Assembly: GCF_006716695.1 (NCBI RefSeq)
Contig: NZ_VFPN01000002.1
Location: 248,001-312,000 of the forward strand
Length of the DNA stretch: 64,000 nt
Reading direction: 5' to 3'
Origin: Klugiella xanthotipulae
GTDB taxonomy: Bacteria > Actinomycetota > Actinomycetes > Actinomycetales > Microbacteriaceae
This document shows, piece after piece, positions 17,062-24,750 of this stretch. How positions within the stretch are numbered: position 1 is the first letter of the stretch; the number at the start of each line of letters is the position of its first letter. The notes beneath the pieces were generated by a model. The model was not told the origin of the DNA, searched no databases, and was given only the letters and a program-made list of their open reading frames with translations. The position numbers and the translations under genes were made by a program.

Positions 17062-17934
17062 TCAGCGCGACCAGACCTCCCGCTCGCGGCGTGCGAAACT
17101 GCCGAAGTCGCCCGGTGACCGCCCGGTGACCAGACGAACGTCATCCGTGAGACCCCCGGCCTTACCCCACCGGGCAATCGTATAGATCGCGCAGGTGACA
17201 CCAACCATCCCCCACGGCATTCGCAGGGTACGACGGGCGTGACGGGCGAACCGAAACACACCGGGTTGCGAATAACGGATGGTTCGGCCGAGCACGCGAG
17301 AGAGTTCGGCGGCGATCTCGGTGTAGGTGAGTGCCGCCGGACCCGTGGGGGTATACGCCACATTGCTATGCAGATCCGGTCGAAGGAGCGCCGCGGAGGC
17401 AACGGCTGCAACGTCAATGGCATCAACAAATGCGGTGCGACCCGTTCCGGCGGGAATGAGAATCTCACCCCGATCCCGGATATCGCCGAGATGGGTCGTC
17501 AAAAGATTCTGCATAAAGAATGAGGGACGTACAAAGCAGTAGTCCACCCCCGCGGTGTCACGCAGCCACGCTTCGATCACCGCGTGGGGGACGATCTTGT
17601 TGCCCTCGGCCCCCTGAAGCGAGAGGAAAACGAAGAATTTTACGCCGATAGACCGTGCGTATTCGAGTGCGGGTAGCATCTGTTTCTTGGGCGCACCGAG
17701 CTGCGGCGGACGCATCAGGAACATTGAGGTCACACCGTCACAGGCCGCAGCCCAGGTTGCCGGATCGGTAAAGTCAAACTCAATCGCTTCGACTCGGTCG
17801 CCGAACCGTGAACGCACACTCTGCGCGGTACGGCCTGCAGCCCGGACAGAAAGTCCTGCCGCGAGGAGCCCCTCAGTAACGTGCGCGCCAACCGTGCCGG
17901 TTGCGCCGGTGACAAGAACAGGAGAGATCGTCAT
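17062..17934 (-). CDS. NmrA-like NAD(P)-binding oxidoreductase
   Basis: A 290-residue atypical short-chain dehydrogenase of the NmrA/TMR family, including NAD(P)H:quinone-type reductases. The dinucleotide motif TGATGTVG is at residues 9-16. The YxxxK catalytic pair of classical SDRs is not evident, which suits NmrA-like redox sensors or quinone/azo reductases. The start is placed at the internal ATG 17934, as the upstream ATG (17949) lies inside the operator. It is divergent from a MarR regulator 17 bases away, whose palindromic site overlaps both starts, so MarR control is very likely. Confidence 0.82.
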   Translation of the reverse strand: MTISPVLVTGATGTVGAHVTEGLLAAGLSVRAAGRTAQSVRSRFGDRVEAIEFDFTDPATWAAACDGVTSMFLMRPPQLGAPKKQMLPALEYARSIGVKFFVFLSLQGAEGNKIVPHAVIEAWLRDTAGVDYCFVRPSFFMQNLLTTHLGDIRDRGEILIPAGTGRTAFVDAIDVAAVASAALLRPDLHSNVAYTPTGPAALTYTEIAAELSRVLGRTIRYSQPGVFRFARHARRTLRMPWGMVGVTCAIYTIARWGKAGGLTDDVRLVTGRSPGDFGSFARREREVWSR

Positions 17935-17935
17935 G

Positions 17936-17950
17936 CATGTATAGTACATG
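17936..17950. promoter_or_regulatory. MarR operator candidate overlapping both starts
   Basis: CATGTA-TAG-TACATG is a perfect inverted repeat centred between the divergent NmrA-like and MarR genes. It covers the alternative start codons of both, so binding would block both genes. There is no room for Shine-Dalgarno sequences, which suggests leaderless transcripts. Confidence 0.65.
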
Positions 17951-18428
17951 TATGCGACATGATCTCTCCGCTATCGACGATGCCCTACTGCGCCTTCGCC
18001 GCATCTGGGAGGCACCGTCGAGGGTGACGACCGAGCAGGGGACACCGATTGATACGTCCACCGTCCTGATTGTGGACGCGATCACCCGCCTCCGATACCC
18101 CGACGGCCCGGCCCACACCCCCGTCCATATCGCAGAGGTCGCCACCCGCTTAGACGTCACCCCCTCCACCGCAAGCCGCCTGGTCAACAAGGCTGTTGCT
18201 ATCGGCATGGTCAGCAGAACTCCGAGCCCCCGAGACCCGCGCGCAGCAGCGCTTCACCTCACAGAGGAGGGCGAAAAACTCGCTCACTCCGCCCAGGCAT
18301 TTCGTGAGGGCTACCTCGCACGCCTCGTCGCCCGGTGGAGCAGTTCAGAACTCAGCGTCTTCGCAACGCTACTGACCCGATTTGCGAACGAGGGTGAACA
18401 GATCGAGCCCTCCACCGCGCCACGGTGA
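17937..18428 (+). CDS. MarR-family transcriptional regulator
   Basis: A 163-residue winged-helix regulator. The recognition region HIAEVATRLDVTPSTASRLV (about 62-81) and the wing RTPSPRDPRAAALHLTEEG are characteristic of MarR proteins. Either ATG 17937 or the internal ATG 17952 could be used; the first lies inside the palindromic site. It probably represses itself and the divergent NmrA-like oxidoreductase and responds to a quinone or phenolic ligand, though no ligand can be read from the sequence. Its stop is only a few bases from the stop of the convergent MerR gene. Confidence 0.85.
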   Translation: MYSTCMRHDLSAIDDALLRLRRIWEAPSRVTTEQGTPIDTSTVLIVDAITRLRYPDGPAHTPVHIAEVATRLDVTPSTASRLVNKAVAIGMVSRTPSPRDPRAAALHLTEEGEKLAHSAQAFREGYLARLVARWSSSELSVFATLLTRFANEGEQIEPSTAPR

Positions 18429-18431
18429 CGG

Positions 18432-19262
18432 CTAGTCGGCCACGATGGGGAGACAGATATCCGTGACCCAGGTGCTCGGATCGGGGTTCTGCCCCGGCCC
18501 CACGCGGTAGATGTTAAACATCGGCCCCGTGTTGAGCGTGTGCTCAGCGATGTAGGCCCCCAAGGAAGCCATCACCTGCGCGGTCAGCGTGTAGTCACCC
18601 CGCAGCGTGGCGCACACAATCTCACGTTCGGGCACCTCCACGCAGCGCAGCGGCGCCACCGGGGTGAAGGGCGCGGCGACCTGCACCCAGAGCTCAACGT
18701 CAACATCCGACTCCCGGTAGCCCTCATCGTAGAACGTCGCCCCCGCGAGGCCGCCCGCGGGGAAGGTTGCGGCCGAGCGGACGGTGAGCGGCATCATGGC
18801 CTCCCACAGGCGGCCCTCCTCCGGGTAGCTGCCGATGGTGTCGCGCAGTGTGGCGACGGTCATCGCCGGCAGGGTTCTGGTCTCAACGGTAAATTCCATA
18901 GGATGCTCCTTGATCATCGAACTCATGTGAACGAACGCCGCCACCCGCCGGGACAACTCGCCGCGTTCGGCCTCAAGCCGTTTCCGCTGGTCATCCATCA
19001 GGGTGCGCACGCGTGCAGGATCGTCACGGGCAGAGAGCACATCACGGGAGGCTTCGACTGAGAATCCGGCCTCGCGAAGGCCGGTCACCAGCCGGGCGGT
19101 TTCTAGCTGCTCCGACCCGTAGTAGCGGTACCCAGAATCCGGGTCCACCCACACGGGTACCAGGAGACCGTAGTCCTGGTAGTACCTCAGCATTCGCACA
19201 CTGATGCGCGTGACCTGAGAAAACACCCCGATACGCAGCATCCCTGCGCCGTCACTATCCAT
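18432..19262 (-). CDS. MerR-family regulator with GyrI-like effector domain
   Basis: About 276 residues. The N-terminal MerR HTH (LRIGVFSQVTRISVRMLRYY ... YGLLVPVWVDPDSGYRYY) is followed by a helical dimerisation stretch and a C-terminal GyrI/AraC effector-binding-like domain (from MEFTVETRTLPAMTVATLRDTIG). This is the BltR/BmrR-like layout, in which the C-terminal domain binds hydrophobic cations or drugs. The start is set at ATG 19262; GTG 19277 and ATG 19241 are possible. The gene is alone, so the target is not obvious; the DUF1761 membrane gene just upstream on the same strand is a possibility. Confidence 0.85.
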   Translation of the reverse strand: MDSDGAGMLRIGVFSQVTRISVRMLRYYQDYGLLVPVWVDPDSGYRYYGSEQLETARLVTGLREAGFSVEASRDVLSARDDPARVRTLMDDQRKRLEAERGELSRRVAAFVHMSSMIKEHPMEFTVETRTLPAMTVATLRDTIGSYPEEGRLWEAMMPLTVRSAATFPAGGLAGATFYDEGYRESDVDVELWVQVAAPFTPVAPLRCVEVPEREIVCATLRGDYTLTAQVMASLGAYIAEHTLNTGPMFNIYRVGPGQNPDPSTWVTDICLPIVAD

Positions 19263-19304
19263 GATTCGATTCGACACTCTCCCACACTGGCAGAGTCAAA
19301 TCGG

Positions 19305-19736
19305 CTACACCACCCCCGCGGGCGGCCACACCCCAATAATCAACGCCATCACCACAATGGTGATGAGCTCATGCAGGCTGTTGAGTGCCGTGAGCTTGAG
19401 CGTGCGCAGGTCGAAGAGGTCGTGCACCAGGAGCCGTGCGGCCGTAAAACCCAGCCACAGTGCGAGTCCCGTTAGCACGGCGATCCCGAGAAAAGTCCCA
19501 CCCCAGAAGGCGTAGGCCAGGAAAACCACCCCGGCCAGCACAGTCGCGGTCACCACGCTCGCGAGGAAGGCACCGACAAAGATCCACGGCGACCCGCCCT
19601 CCGTGGACTCGGGATCACGGCCCGTCCACCGCATCCAGACGTTACCAAACACGGGTGGCGCGTAGAACACCGCGCCAACAATCATGGTGGAGAGGGCGGC
19701 CGCAACCACAGCGAGCCAGTTGATGTCGATGTTCAT
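19305..19736 (-). CDS. DUF1761 membrane protein
   Basis: A 143-residue protein with four membrane helices. The opening NIDINWLAVVAAALSTMIVGAVFY with FGNVWMRWTGRD after it, and the closing LNSLHELITIVVMALIIGVW, match the DUF1761 pattern of small integral membrane proteins of unknown function. An AGGAT ribosome binding site precedes the ATG. It sits 9 bases after the glyoxalase-like gene stop and is probably co-transcribed with it. Confidence 0.82.
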   Translation of the reverse strand: MNIDINWLAVVAAALSTMIVGAVFYAPPVFGNVWMRWTGRDPESTEGGSPWIFVGAFLASVVTATVLAGVVFLAYAFWGGTFLGIAVLTGLALWLGFTAARLLVHDLFDLRTLKLTALNSLHELITIVVMALIIGVWPPAGVV

Positions 19737-19745
19737 GGCAAAATC

Positions 19746-20186
19746 CTATTCTGAAGCCGGGTCGGTGCCCGCAGGTAACGCGCCCTCGGGAATCGCGCTC
19801 TCGTCGAGATAACAGACTTCCCACGCATGCCCGTCCGGATCCTGGAAGGTGCGCAGATACAGGAAGCCCTCATCCGTCGGGTCTTTCGGGGCGATAGCCC
19901 CCATCGCGTAGGCGCGGTCGGCGAGCGCGTCCACCTCCGCCCGGGAGGCGAGACCCAGGGAGGTAATCACCTCAATGTGGGTATTGGAGTTGATGATCTG
20001 TTTGTCGGTGAACCGGGCGAAGGACTCCTCGGTCAACAGCATCACCATGATCGTGTCCGACACGATCACGCTCGCCGCGTTCTCGTCGGTGAATCGCCCG
20101 TCAAGAGAAAAACCGAGACCGCGATAAAACTCGGTGGCAGCGGCCAGGTTCGTAACCGGCAGGTTCACAAAAAGTGTTGGCGACAT
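19746..20186 (-). CDS. VOC-family (glyoxalase/bleomycin resistance-like) protein
   Basis: A 146-residue single-domain vicinal oxygen chelate protein. It opens with LFVNLPVTNLAAATEFYRGLGFSLDG-type sequence and ends with the second beta-alpha-beta-beta-beta module (FLYLRTFQDPDGHAWEVCYLDE), where the metal-ligand-like glutamate would be. This subgroup is often called glyoxalase-like and may act on small carbonyls or bind drugs; no specific substrate can be given. The ATG at 20186 fits the family start better than an earlier codon nine residues upstream. Confidence 0.85.
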   Translation of the reverse strand: MSPTLFVNLPVTNLAAATEFYRGLGFSLDGRFTDENAASVIVSDTIMVMLLTEESFARFTDKQIINSNTHIEVITSLGLASRAEVDALADRAYAMGAIAPKDPTDEGFLYLRTFQDPDGHAWEVCYLDESAIPEGALPAGTDPASE

Positions 20187-20231
20187 GGGCACAATGTACG
20201 CGCCCGCACGCACAAAAGAAAGGGGTTGCGT

Positions 20232-20642
20232 CTACGCCCGCCGACGCCTCACCGCGAAGAGCGCGACAAGCCGCCAACCCAACAGAAACAGCGCCGTGGC
20301 GACGCTCGCCACGATAACGAAACTCAGCTGAACACCCTGGCCGCTCGCCACGCGCAGCAGCATGCCACCGGCAACCGTGCACAGCCAGACGATCACACCG
20401 GGGTTCAGGATGCCCAGCGGCGCACGCCAGGCCCGCGAGATCAGCCAGCCCACGAGCATCCCGCTGACAAACGGCCAGATCGCGTTGAGGGCACCCAGCA
20501 CGTCGAAACTTTCGGCGTGGCTGCGACGGCCGATCAGCACAAAGATCACCACCAACACCAGGTCGAGCAGGAAGGCCCCGGCCACCCGGGACGGTCCGGC
20601 GGCGGGCGTGGTACGGGTGGGTGTGCTGGGTGAAGAGGTCAC
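20232..20642 (-). CDS. DUF3054 membrane protein
   Basis: A 136-residue protein with four predicted helices. FLLDLVLVVIFVLIGRRSH, then ALNAIWPFVSGMLVGWLI and the PLGILNPGVIVWLCTVAGGMLLR segment match the actinobacterial DUF3054 family. The function is unknown. It lies nine bases after the MFS gene stop on the same strand, so the two are probably co-transcribed. Confidence 0.85.
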   Translation of the reverse strand: MTSSPSTPTRTTPAAGPSRVAGAFLLDLVLVVIFVLIGRRSHAESFDVLGALNAIWPFVSGMLVGWLISRAWRAPLGILNPGVIVWLCTVAGGMLLRVASGQGVQLSFVIVASVATALFLLGWRLVALFAVRRRRA

Positions 20643-20651
20643 TCCCCCAGC

Positions 20652-21950
20652 CTACGGCGTGGGGGCCTGTGCGTCATACCGGGCGAAGGAACCCACGGTA
20701 CGCATCAGGATGGCCACAAGTAGCACGATCATCACGCCACCCAACAGCGGAGGTAGCCAGAGCAGGGCCGTCGTGGCGAGCAGCCCCACGTACAGGTCGC
20801 CCACGCGCGGACCGCCCGTGACCACGACGATGAAGAGGCCCTGGAGCCTGCCGCGCATAGCATCCGGAACGGCCGATTGCAGAATTGTGGTGCGAAACAC
20901 CGAACTCACGTTATCCGCCGCCCCCGCCCCGGCGAGGAAGAGACAACCCCACATGATGGGGGCGACACGCGCCTCGCCCACGGTTCCCGTCGGCCCCCAC
21001 CAACCAAGCGCCATCGTGAGCACCACCGTGCCGAAGCCCAGGATGCAGATGCCGTACACGGTCAACGCCCGCCCAATCGCCCGGCCCTGCCAGCGCACCG
21101 AACCGAGCGGACCGGAGAACACCGAACTGAGCAGCGCCCCGCACGCGAATGCGGCGGTGAGGATGCCCGCGGTCACGGCCCCACCACCCATCAGGATCGC
21201 ACCGAGGGCCGGGTAGAGCACCCGGGGAAAGCCAAACGTCATGGCGATAATGTCGAGGAGAAAAGTCATCCGCACATTCGGGGCATGTCTCAGGAACGAG
21301 GCTCCCTCGCGCAGGGAGCGCCACCCCGGGGCCTCGGCCGTGCCGTCCGGCACGATGGGAGGCAGGGTGAGGATGCCGAGGAAGGCAACAGTAAAGAGCA
21401 CCACATCAACGCTGTAGGTCCAGCCAAATCCCACCGAGGAGACGAGCACACCGGCCAGAGCGGGGCCAACGGTGACCATCACGCCCATACCAATTCCGTT
21501 AAGCGCGGCGGCAGCCGGGAGCAGATCAGCGGGGAGTAACCTCGGCATGATCGCGGAGCGGGCGGCACTCAGGATGGTGCTGGCCACGGCGTTCACGGTC
21601 GTGAGCAGGTACAGGGGCCAGAGCAGGTCAAGCCCGCCCCAGGCCACGACGGCAAGTCCGCCCACGCACAGCCAGGCAACGACGGCCGACCACAGGGCGA
21701 CCGTACGACGGTCGTGGGCGTCGGCGAGCATCCCACCCAGCAGGCCAGCAACGATCATGGGCAGCAACGAGTAGAGGGCCACGAGCGAGACGGCGAGGGT
21801 GGAGTGGGTGAGGTCGTAGATGTGGAAGCCAACCGCCACGATGGTCATCTGCGAGCCGATACCCGCGACCGAGTTGCCCACCCAGAGTCGGGTAAAGGCG
21901 CGACTGGCCCGGAACGGCGCAAGATCGACGAAGAGGTTGCGTCCGGCCAT
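20652..21950 (-). CDS. MFS exporter (EntS/MFS_3-like)
   Basis: A 432-residue major facilitator protein with about 12 helices. The start AFTRLWVGNSVAGIGSQMTIVAVG and the A-loop GGMLADAHDRRTVALWS resemble the MFS_3/enterobactin-exporter-like group of efflux proteins. The start is set at ATG 21950; longer frames run into the DUF3097 promoter and gene and carry no membrane protein features. Divergent from DUF3097. Substrate unknown; siderophore or drug export are both possible. Confidence 0.85.
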   Translation of the reverse strand: MAGRNLFVDLAPFRASRAFTRLWVGNSVAGIGSQMTIVAVGFHIYDLTHSTLAVSLVALYSLLPMIVAGLLGGMLADAHDRRTVALWSAVVAWLCVGGLAVVAWGGLDLLWPLYLLTTVNAVASTILSAARSAIMPRLLPADLLPAAAALNGIGMGVMVTVGPALAGVLVSSVGFGWTYSVDVVLFTVAFLGILTLPPIVPDGTAEAPGWRSLREGASFLRHAPNVRMTFLLDIIAMTFGFPRVLYPALGAILMGGGAVTAGILTAAFACGALLSSVFSGPLGSVRWQGRAIGRALTVYGICILGFGTVVLTMALGWWGPTGTVGEARVAPIMWGCLFLAGAGAADNVSSVFRTTILQSAVPDAMRGRLQGLFIVVVTGGPRVGDLYVGLLATTALLWLPPLLGGVMIVLLVAILMRTVGSFARYDAQAPTP

Positions 21951-22061
21951 CACGCGGCCCCGGCGGGGAAATGGGGGGTATGACTCACCGGATGCTCTCT
22001 GATTGTTTGTGGCGGGCGGTGCGCCCTCAGGCGACTTCCACTGTATCCGACCTATTCTCAA

Positions 22062-22904
22062 GTGGTGACAACGCACGACAGATACGGTAACGACGTCCTT
22101 TCCGGCGAGCGGCGGGGGGCTACTGCCCCCGACCCCCGGGCGGTCGAGGCCGCGCGCGACCTCGTGATCGAGCACACCGTGAGCGAGTGGTGCGGCGCGA
22201 TCGTGGGTCTCTCCGGCGGTTTCGTGGAGCTAGAAGATTGGCGTGGCACCGTGCGGTCCTTCCCCGTGACCGACGGTTTCCTGATCGACGGCGAACGCGT
22301 TACCCTCGTCCCGCCACAGCGCCAGCCACCGGCGGGCCGCGCCCGCACCGCGTCGGGATCGTTCGCCGTTGCGGAGCAGCGTGCCCGCACGGCCCTGCCC
22401 AGCCGCATCTTCGTGGAGGGCCGACACGATGCCGAACTGGTCGAAAAAGTGTGGGGCGACGACCTGCGTATTGAGGGTGTTGTGGTCGAGTATCTGGCGG
22501 GAGTGGATAACCTCGCCGAGGTGCTTGACGCGTTCCAGCCCAGCCGTGAGCGGCGCGTGGGTGTGCTCGTAGACCACCTCGTGCCCCGCAGCAAAGAGAG
22601 TCGCCTGGCCGAGCAGATCATGGCGGGGCGGCACGGTGCCCACGTGCTGATTGTGGGGCACCCCTACGTGGATGTCTGGCAGTCAGTCAAACCGCAACGC
22701 CTCGGCCTCGATGCGTGGCCGAGCGTGCCCCGCACGATGGAGTGGAAGCACGGCATCTGCGAGGCGTTCGGCTGGCCACACGAGGATCAGGCCGACATCG
22801 CGCGAGCCTGGCAGCGCATCCTGGGCCGGGTGCGCAGCTTCCACGACCTGGAGCCAAGCTTGCTCGGTCGAGTGGAGCAGTTGATCGATTTTGTGACCGA
22901 GTAG
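22062..22904 (+). CDS. DUF3097 protein
   Basis: A 280-residue protein matching the actinobacterial DUF3097 family. The core contains RIFVEGRHDAELVEKVWGDDLR (about residues 115-136), a TOPRIM-like acidic motif (E followed by D), and VGVLVDHLVPRSKE later, consistent with a metal-binding nucleic acid fold. The C-terminal part has WQRILGRVRSFHDLEPSLLGRVE. It starts at GTG 22062 (GTG 22065 is equivalent). Widely conserved in the phylum but without a known function. Confidence 0.85.
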   Translation: MVTTHDRYGNDVLSGERRGATAPDPRAVEAARDLVIEHTVSEWCGAIVGLSGGFVELEDWRGTVRSFPVTDGFLIDGERVTLVPPQRQPPAGRARTASGSFAVAEQRARTALPSRIFVEGRHDAELVEKVWGDDLRIEGVVVEYLAGVDNLAEVLDAFQPSRERRVGVLVDHLVPRSKESRLAEQIMAGRHGAHVLIVGHPYVDVWQSVKPQRLGLDAWPSVPRTMEWKHGICEAFGWPHEDQADIARAWQRILGRVRSFHDLEPSLLGRVEQLIDFVTE

Positions 22905-22977
22905 CACATTCGCACGGGCTCCGCAGGCGAGTGCAGAGTACGATGGGGATGTTCGCCCTCGGAAAGGACGCCACGCC

Positions 22978-23832
22978 ATGACCGTCGATTTTCTTGTTTT
23001 TCCGCAGTGGCAGGGTTCAGACTCCGCCCGGGCCATGCGCCTGGTTGATGGGGCCGACCTGCTCGCCCATGACCTCCCGTCAAGCAACACGCACCGCGTG
23101 GAGGTACGGTCCGGGGCTGGCGATAACCTGGGTACCAGCGTGCGTCGGCTATCGAGTGTGCTGTCCAACCGCGATAGTGCCCTGGCCGTGCTACACACGC
23201 TCACCCAGCCCACAATCACGGTGGGCGGTGACTGCGCCTCCGACCTCGCCGGCGTGACGCACGCCGTAGCCACACACGGGGCGGATAACCTGGCGGTTGT
23301 CTGGTTCGACGCGCACGGCGACCTCAACGCCGCTGACGACTCCCCGAGCGGGGCGTTCTCGGGTATGGTGCTGCGAACCCTCCTCGGCGAGGGCGAGAGC
23401 CCGTACAACGCGGAGACCCCGATTGACCCCGCGCGGCTCATTCTCGTGGGCGGACGCGACTACGGCGATGCAGAGCTGGCCGTGATTGAGCGGCTCGGTA
23501 TCCGTCTGGTGTCCTCCCTGGAGGTGGATGACGGGGTCACCGTCGCCGAGACGGTCGCCGACGCCGTGCGTGCGACGGGCTCCTCACACGCGTACCTCCA
23601 CATCGACCTCGATGTGCTCGACCCGGCCGAGTTTGAGAGCGTGCACGTACCCGTGCCGTTTGGTCTGACGGTCTCCCAGCTCACCGCATCCATCCGCGCG
23701 GTGCGGGCAACGGCGGAGCTTGCCGGGGCAGGCATCTGCGAGTTTGCGCCCGCCGACGTGGATGCTGCCGGTGACGACCTCACGACCGTGCTGCGCGTCA
23801 TTGCCGCACTGACCAGCACCCCGACAGACTAG
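22978..23832 (+). CDS. Arginase/agmatinase-family protein
   Basis: A 284-residue ureohydrolase-fold protein. Manganese-site motifs are WFDAHGDLN (D111, H113, D115) and HIDLDVLDP (D210, D212). The first ligand position, GGDH in arginases, reads GGDC with C86, as in a group of actinobacterial arginase-like proteins of uncertain substrate. The ribosome binding site GGAAAGGA is clear. Eight bases after the stop comes the HEAVH protein, probably in the same operon. It could act on guanidino compounds. The agmatine genes at 59-61 kb are far away, so no link is implied. Confidence 0.85.
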   Translation: MTVDFLVFPQWQGSDSARAMRLVDGADLLAHDLPSSNTHRVEVRSGAGDNLGTSVRRLSSVLSNRDSALAVLHTLTQPTITVGGDCASDLAGVTHAVATHGADNLAVVWFDAHGDLNAADDSPSGAFSGMVLRTLLGEGESPYNAETPIDPARLILVGGRDYGDAELAVIERLGIRLVSSLEVDDGVTVAETVADAVRATGSSHAYLHIDLDVLDPAEFESVHVPVPFGLTVSQLTASIRAVRATAELAGAGICEFAPADVDAAGDDLTTVLRVIAALTSTPTD

Positions 23833-23840
23833 GGGCCGGT

Positions 23841-24200
23841 ATGCGCGGCATCCTCACCCACTCGCCCCTCTCCCGACTCGGCTACCGATACGCCACGGCG
23901 GTGGGATTCGTGTGGGGGTTTCTGTGGAGCACCGGGCCGGTACAGCGCAGGAACGGCCTCTACGTGTTTACCGGGATGCCCCGCTGGGCATTCCGCCGCG
24001 GCGGGTCCTGCGTGGGGGCCTGCTATCTCACCCGGCACAACGCGGGAACGGCTGTGTTACGGCACGAGGCTGTGCACCGGCAACAGTGGGAGGACTACGG
24101 CCTGCTCTTTCCGATTCTGAACGCGGCCGCGGGCCGCAACCCCCTCACCAACCGCTTCGAGATTGAGGCGGGGCTGGCGGACGGCGGATACCTACCGTAG
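23841..24200 (+). CDS. Hypothetical protein with HExxH motif
   Basis: A 119-residue protein with the zinc-protease-like motif HEAVH (about residues 75-79) followed by RQQWEDYGLLFP, and a conserved end (AAGRNPLTNRFEIEAGLADGGY). Homologues are often mislabelled Fe-S oxidoreductase. No signal peptide is evident, though the N-terminal VGFVWGFLW is hydrophobic. It immediately follows the arginase-like gene. HEAVH plus a downstream glutamate in FEIEAGL would fit a metal site, but catalysis is unproved. Confidence 0.65.
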   Translation: MRGILTHSPLSRLGYRYATAVGFVWGFLWSTGPVQRRNGLYVFTGMPRWAFRRGGSCVGACYLTRHNAGTAVLRHEAVHRQQWEDYGLLFPILNAAAGRNPLTNRFEIEAGLADGGYLP

Positions 24201-24208
24201 CGATGCCG

Positions 24209-24631
24209 CTACAGGCGGAAGGCCGCCGCGGTCATGATGGGTGCGCTCGGCACCTCGGGCCTACTCAGCAGCTCGCGCACCGGAGCAACAGTGCTGTCGG
24301 CACCGAGGAGCCACGGCTGCGCCCGGGAATCGTCGCCGCACAGCATCTCACTCGCCCACGCGGCCACCGCGCGACCCACCGTGATACCGGGGGGCGTGGT
24401 CTGCCGTGCGCTCTCGCGCACAAACCAGGTGATGGTCATCCGCGGCGGCGCGGCGAGAAACTCAATCTGGCTGCTGTGCTGTACCTCAACAAACACGCGC
24501 CCCCGGGAGCACAGTGGAAGCGTAGCGAGGCCGACCTCCAACTCGGTGAGCGATGATTCGTCAGCCACAATGAGGTACAGGGGCATATCCAGCGCCCTGC
24601 TGCGGTGCGCTCGGCGGATGGGGGTCGTCAT
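24209..24631 (-). CDS. Stand-alone SIP-type siderophore-interacting domain protein
   Basis: A 140-residue protein matching only the C-terminal nucleotide-binding half of siderophore-interacting (ViuB-like) proteins: LYLIVADESSLTELEVGLATLP is the typical entry to that domain, and AWASEMLCGDDSRAQPWLLGADSTVAPVREL follows. The FAD-binding half is missing; the start is cleanly preceded by a promoter-like region, so this is a short family member, not a clipped gene. An iron box lies just upstream. It probably helps reduce or handle ferric siderophores, possibly with a partner supplying FAD. Confidence 0.78.
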   Translation of the reverse strand: MTTPIRRAHRSRALDMPLYLIVADESSLTELEVGLATLPLCSRGRVFVEVQHSSQIEFLAAPPRMTITWFVRESARQTTPPGITVGRAVAAWASEMLCGDDSRAQPWLLGADSTVAPVRELLSRPEVPSAPIMTAAAFRL

Positions 24632-24641
24632 AGGAATTACT

Positions 24642-24660
24642 ATAGGGCAGGCTCACCTAA
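24642..24660 (-). promoter_or_regulatory. DtxR/IdeR iron box
   Basis: On the minus strand the 19 bases read TTAGGTGAGCCTGCCCTAT, close to the DtxR/IdeR consensus TTAGGTTAGGCTAACCTAA. It lies 11 bases upstream of the SIP-protein start, where iron-loaded repressor would block transcription. Strong match by eye. Confidence 0.8.
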
Positions 24661-24750
24661 CTTTCCAGTCGTTTCGGGAGCGAACCCTGTCCGCACCCAC
24701 CGGGGACACACACAGCGCACGGAAAGCGTGAGACAGATTAGTCTGGTCGG

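Noticed and set aside
21951-22175. Upstream extension of the MFS frame
   Set aside because: It overlaps the start of the divergent DUF3097 gene and has no membrane protein features.
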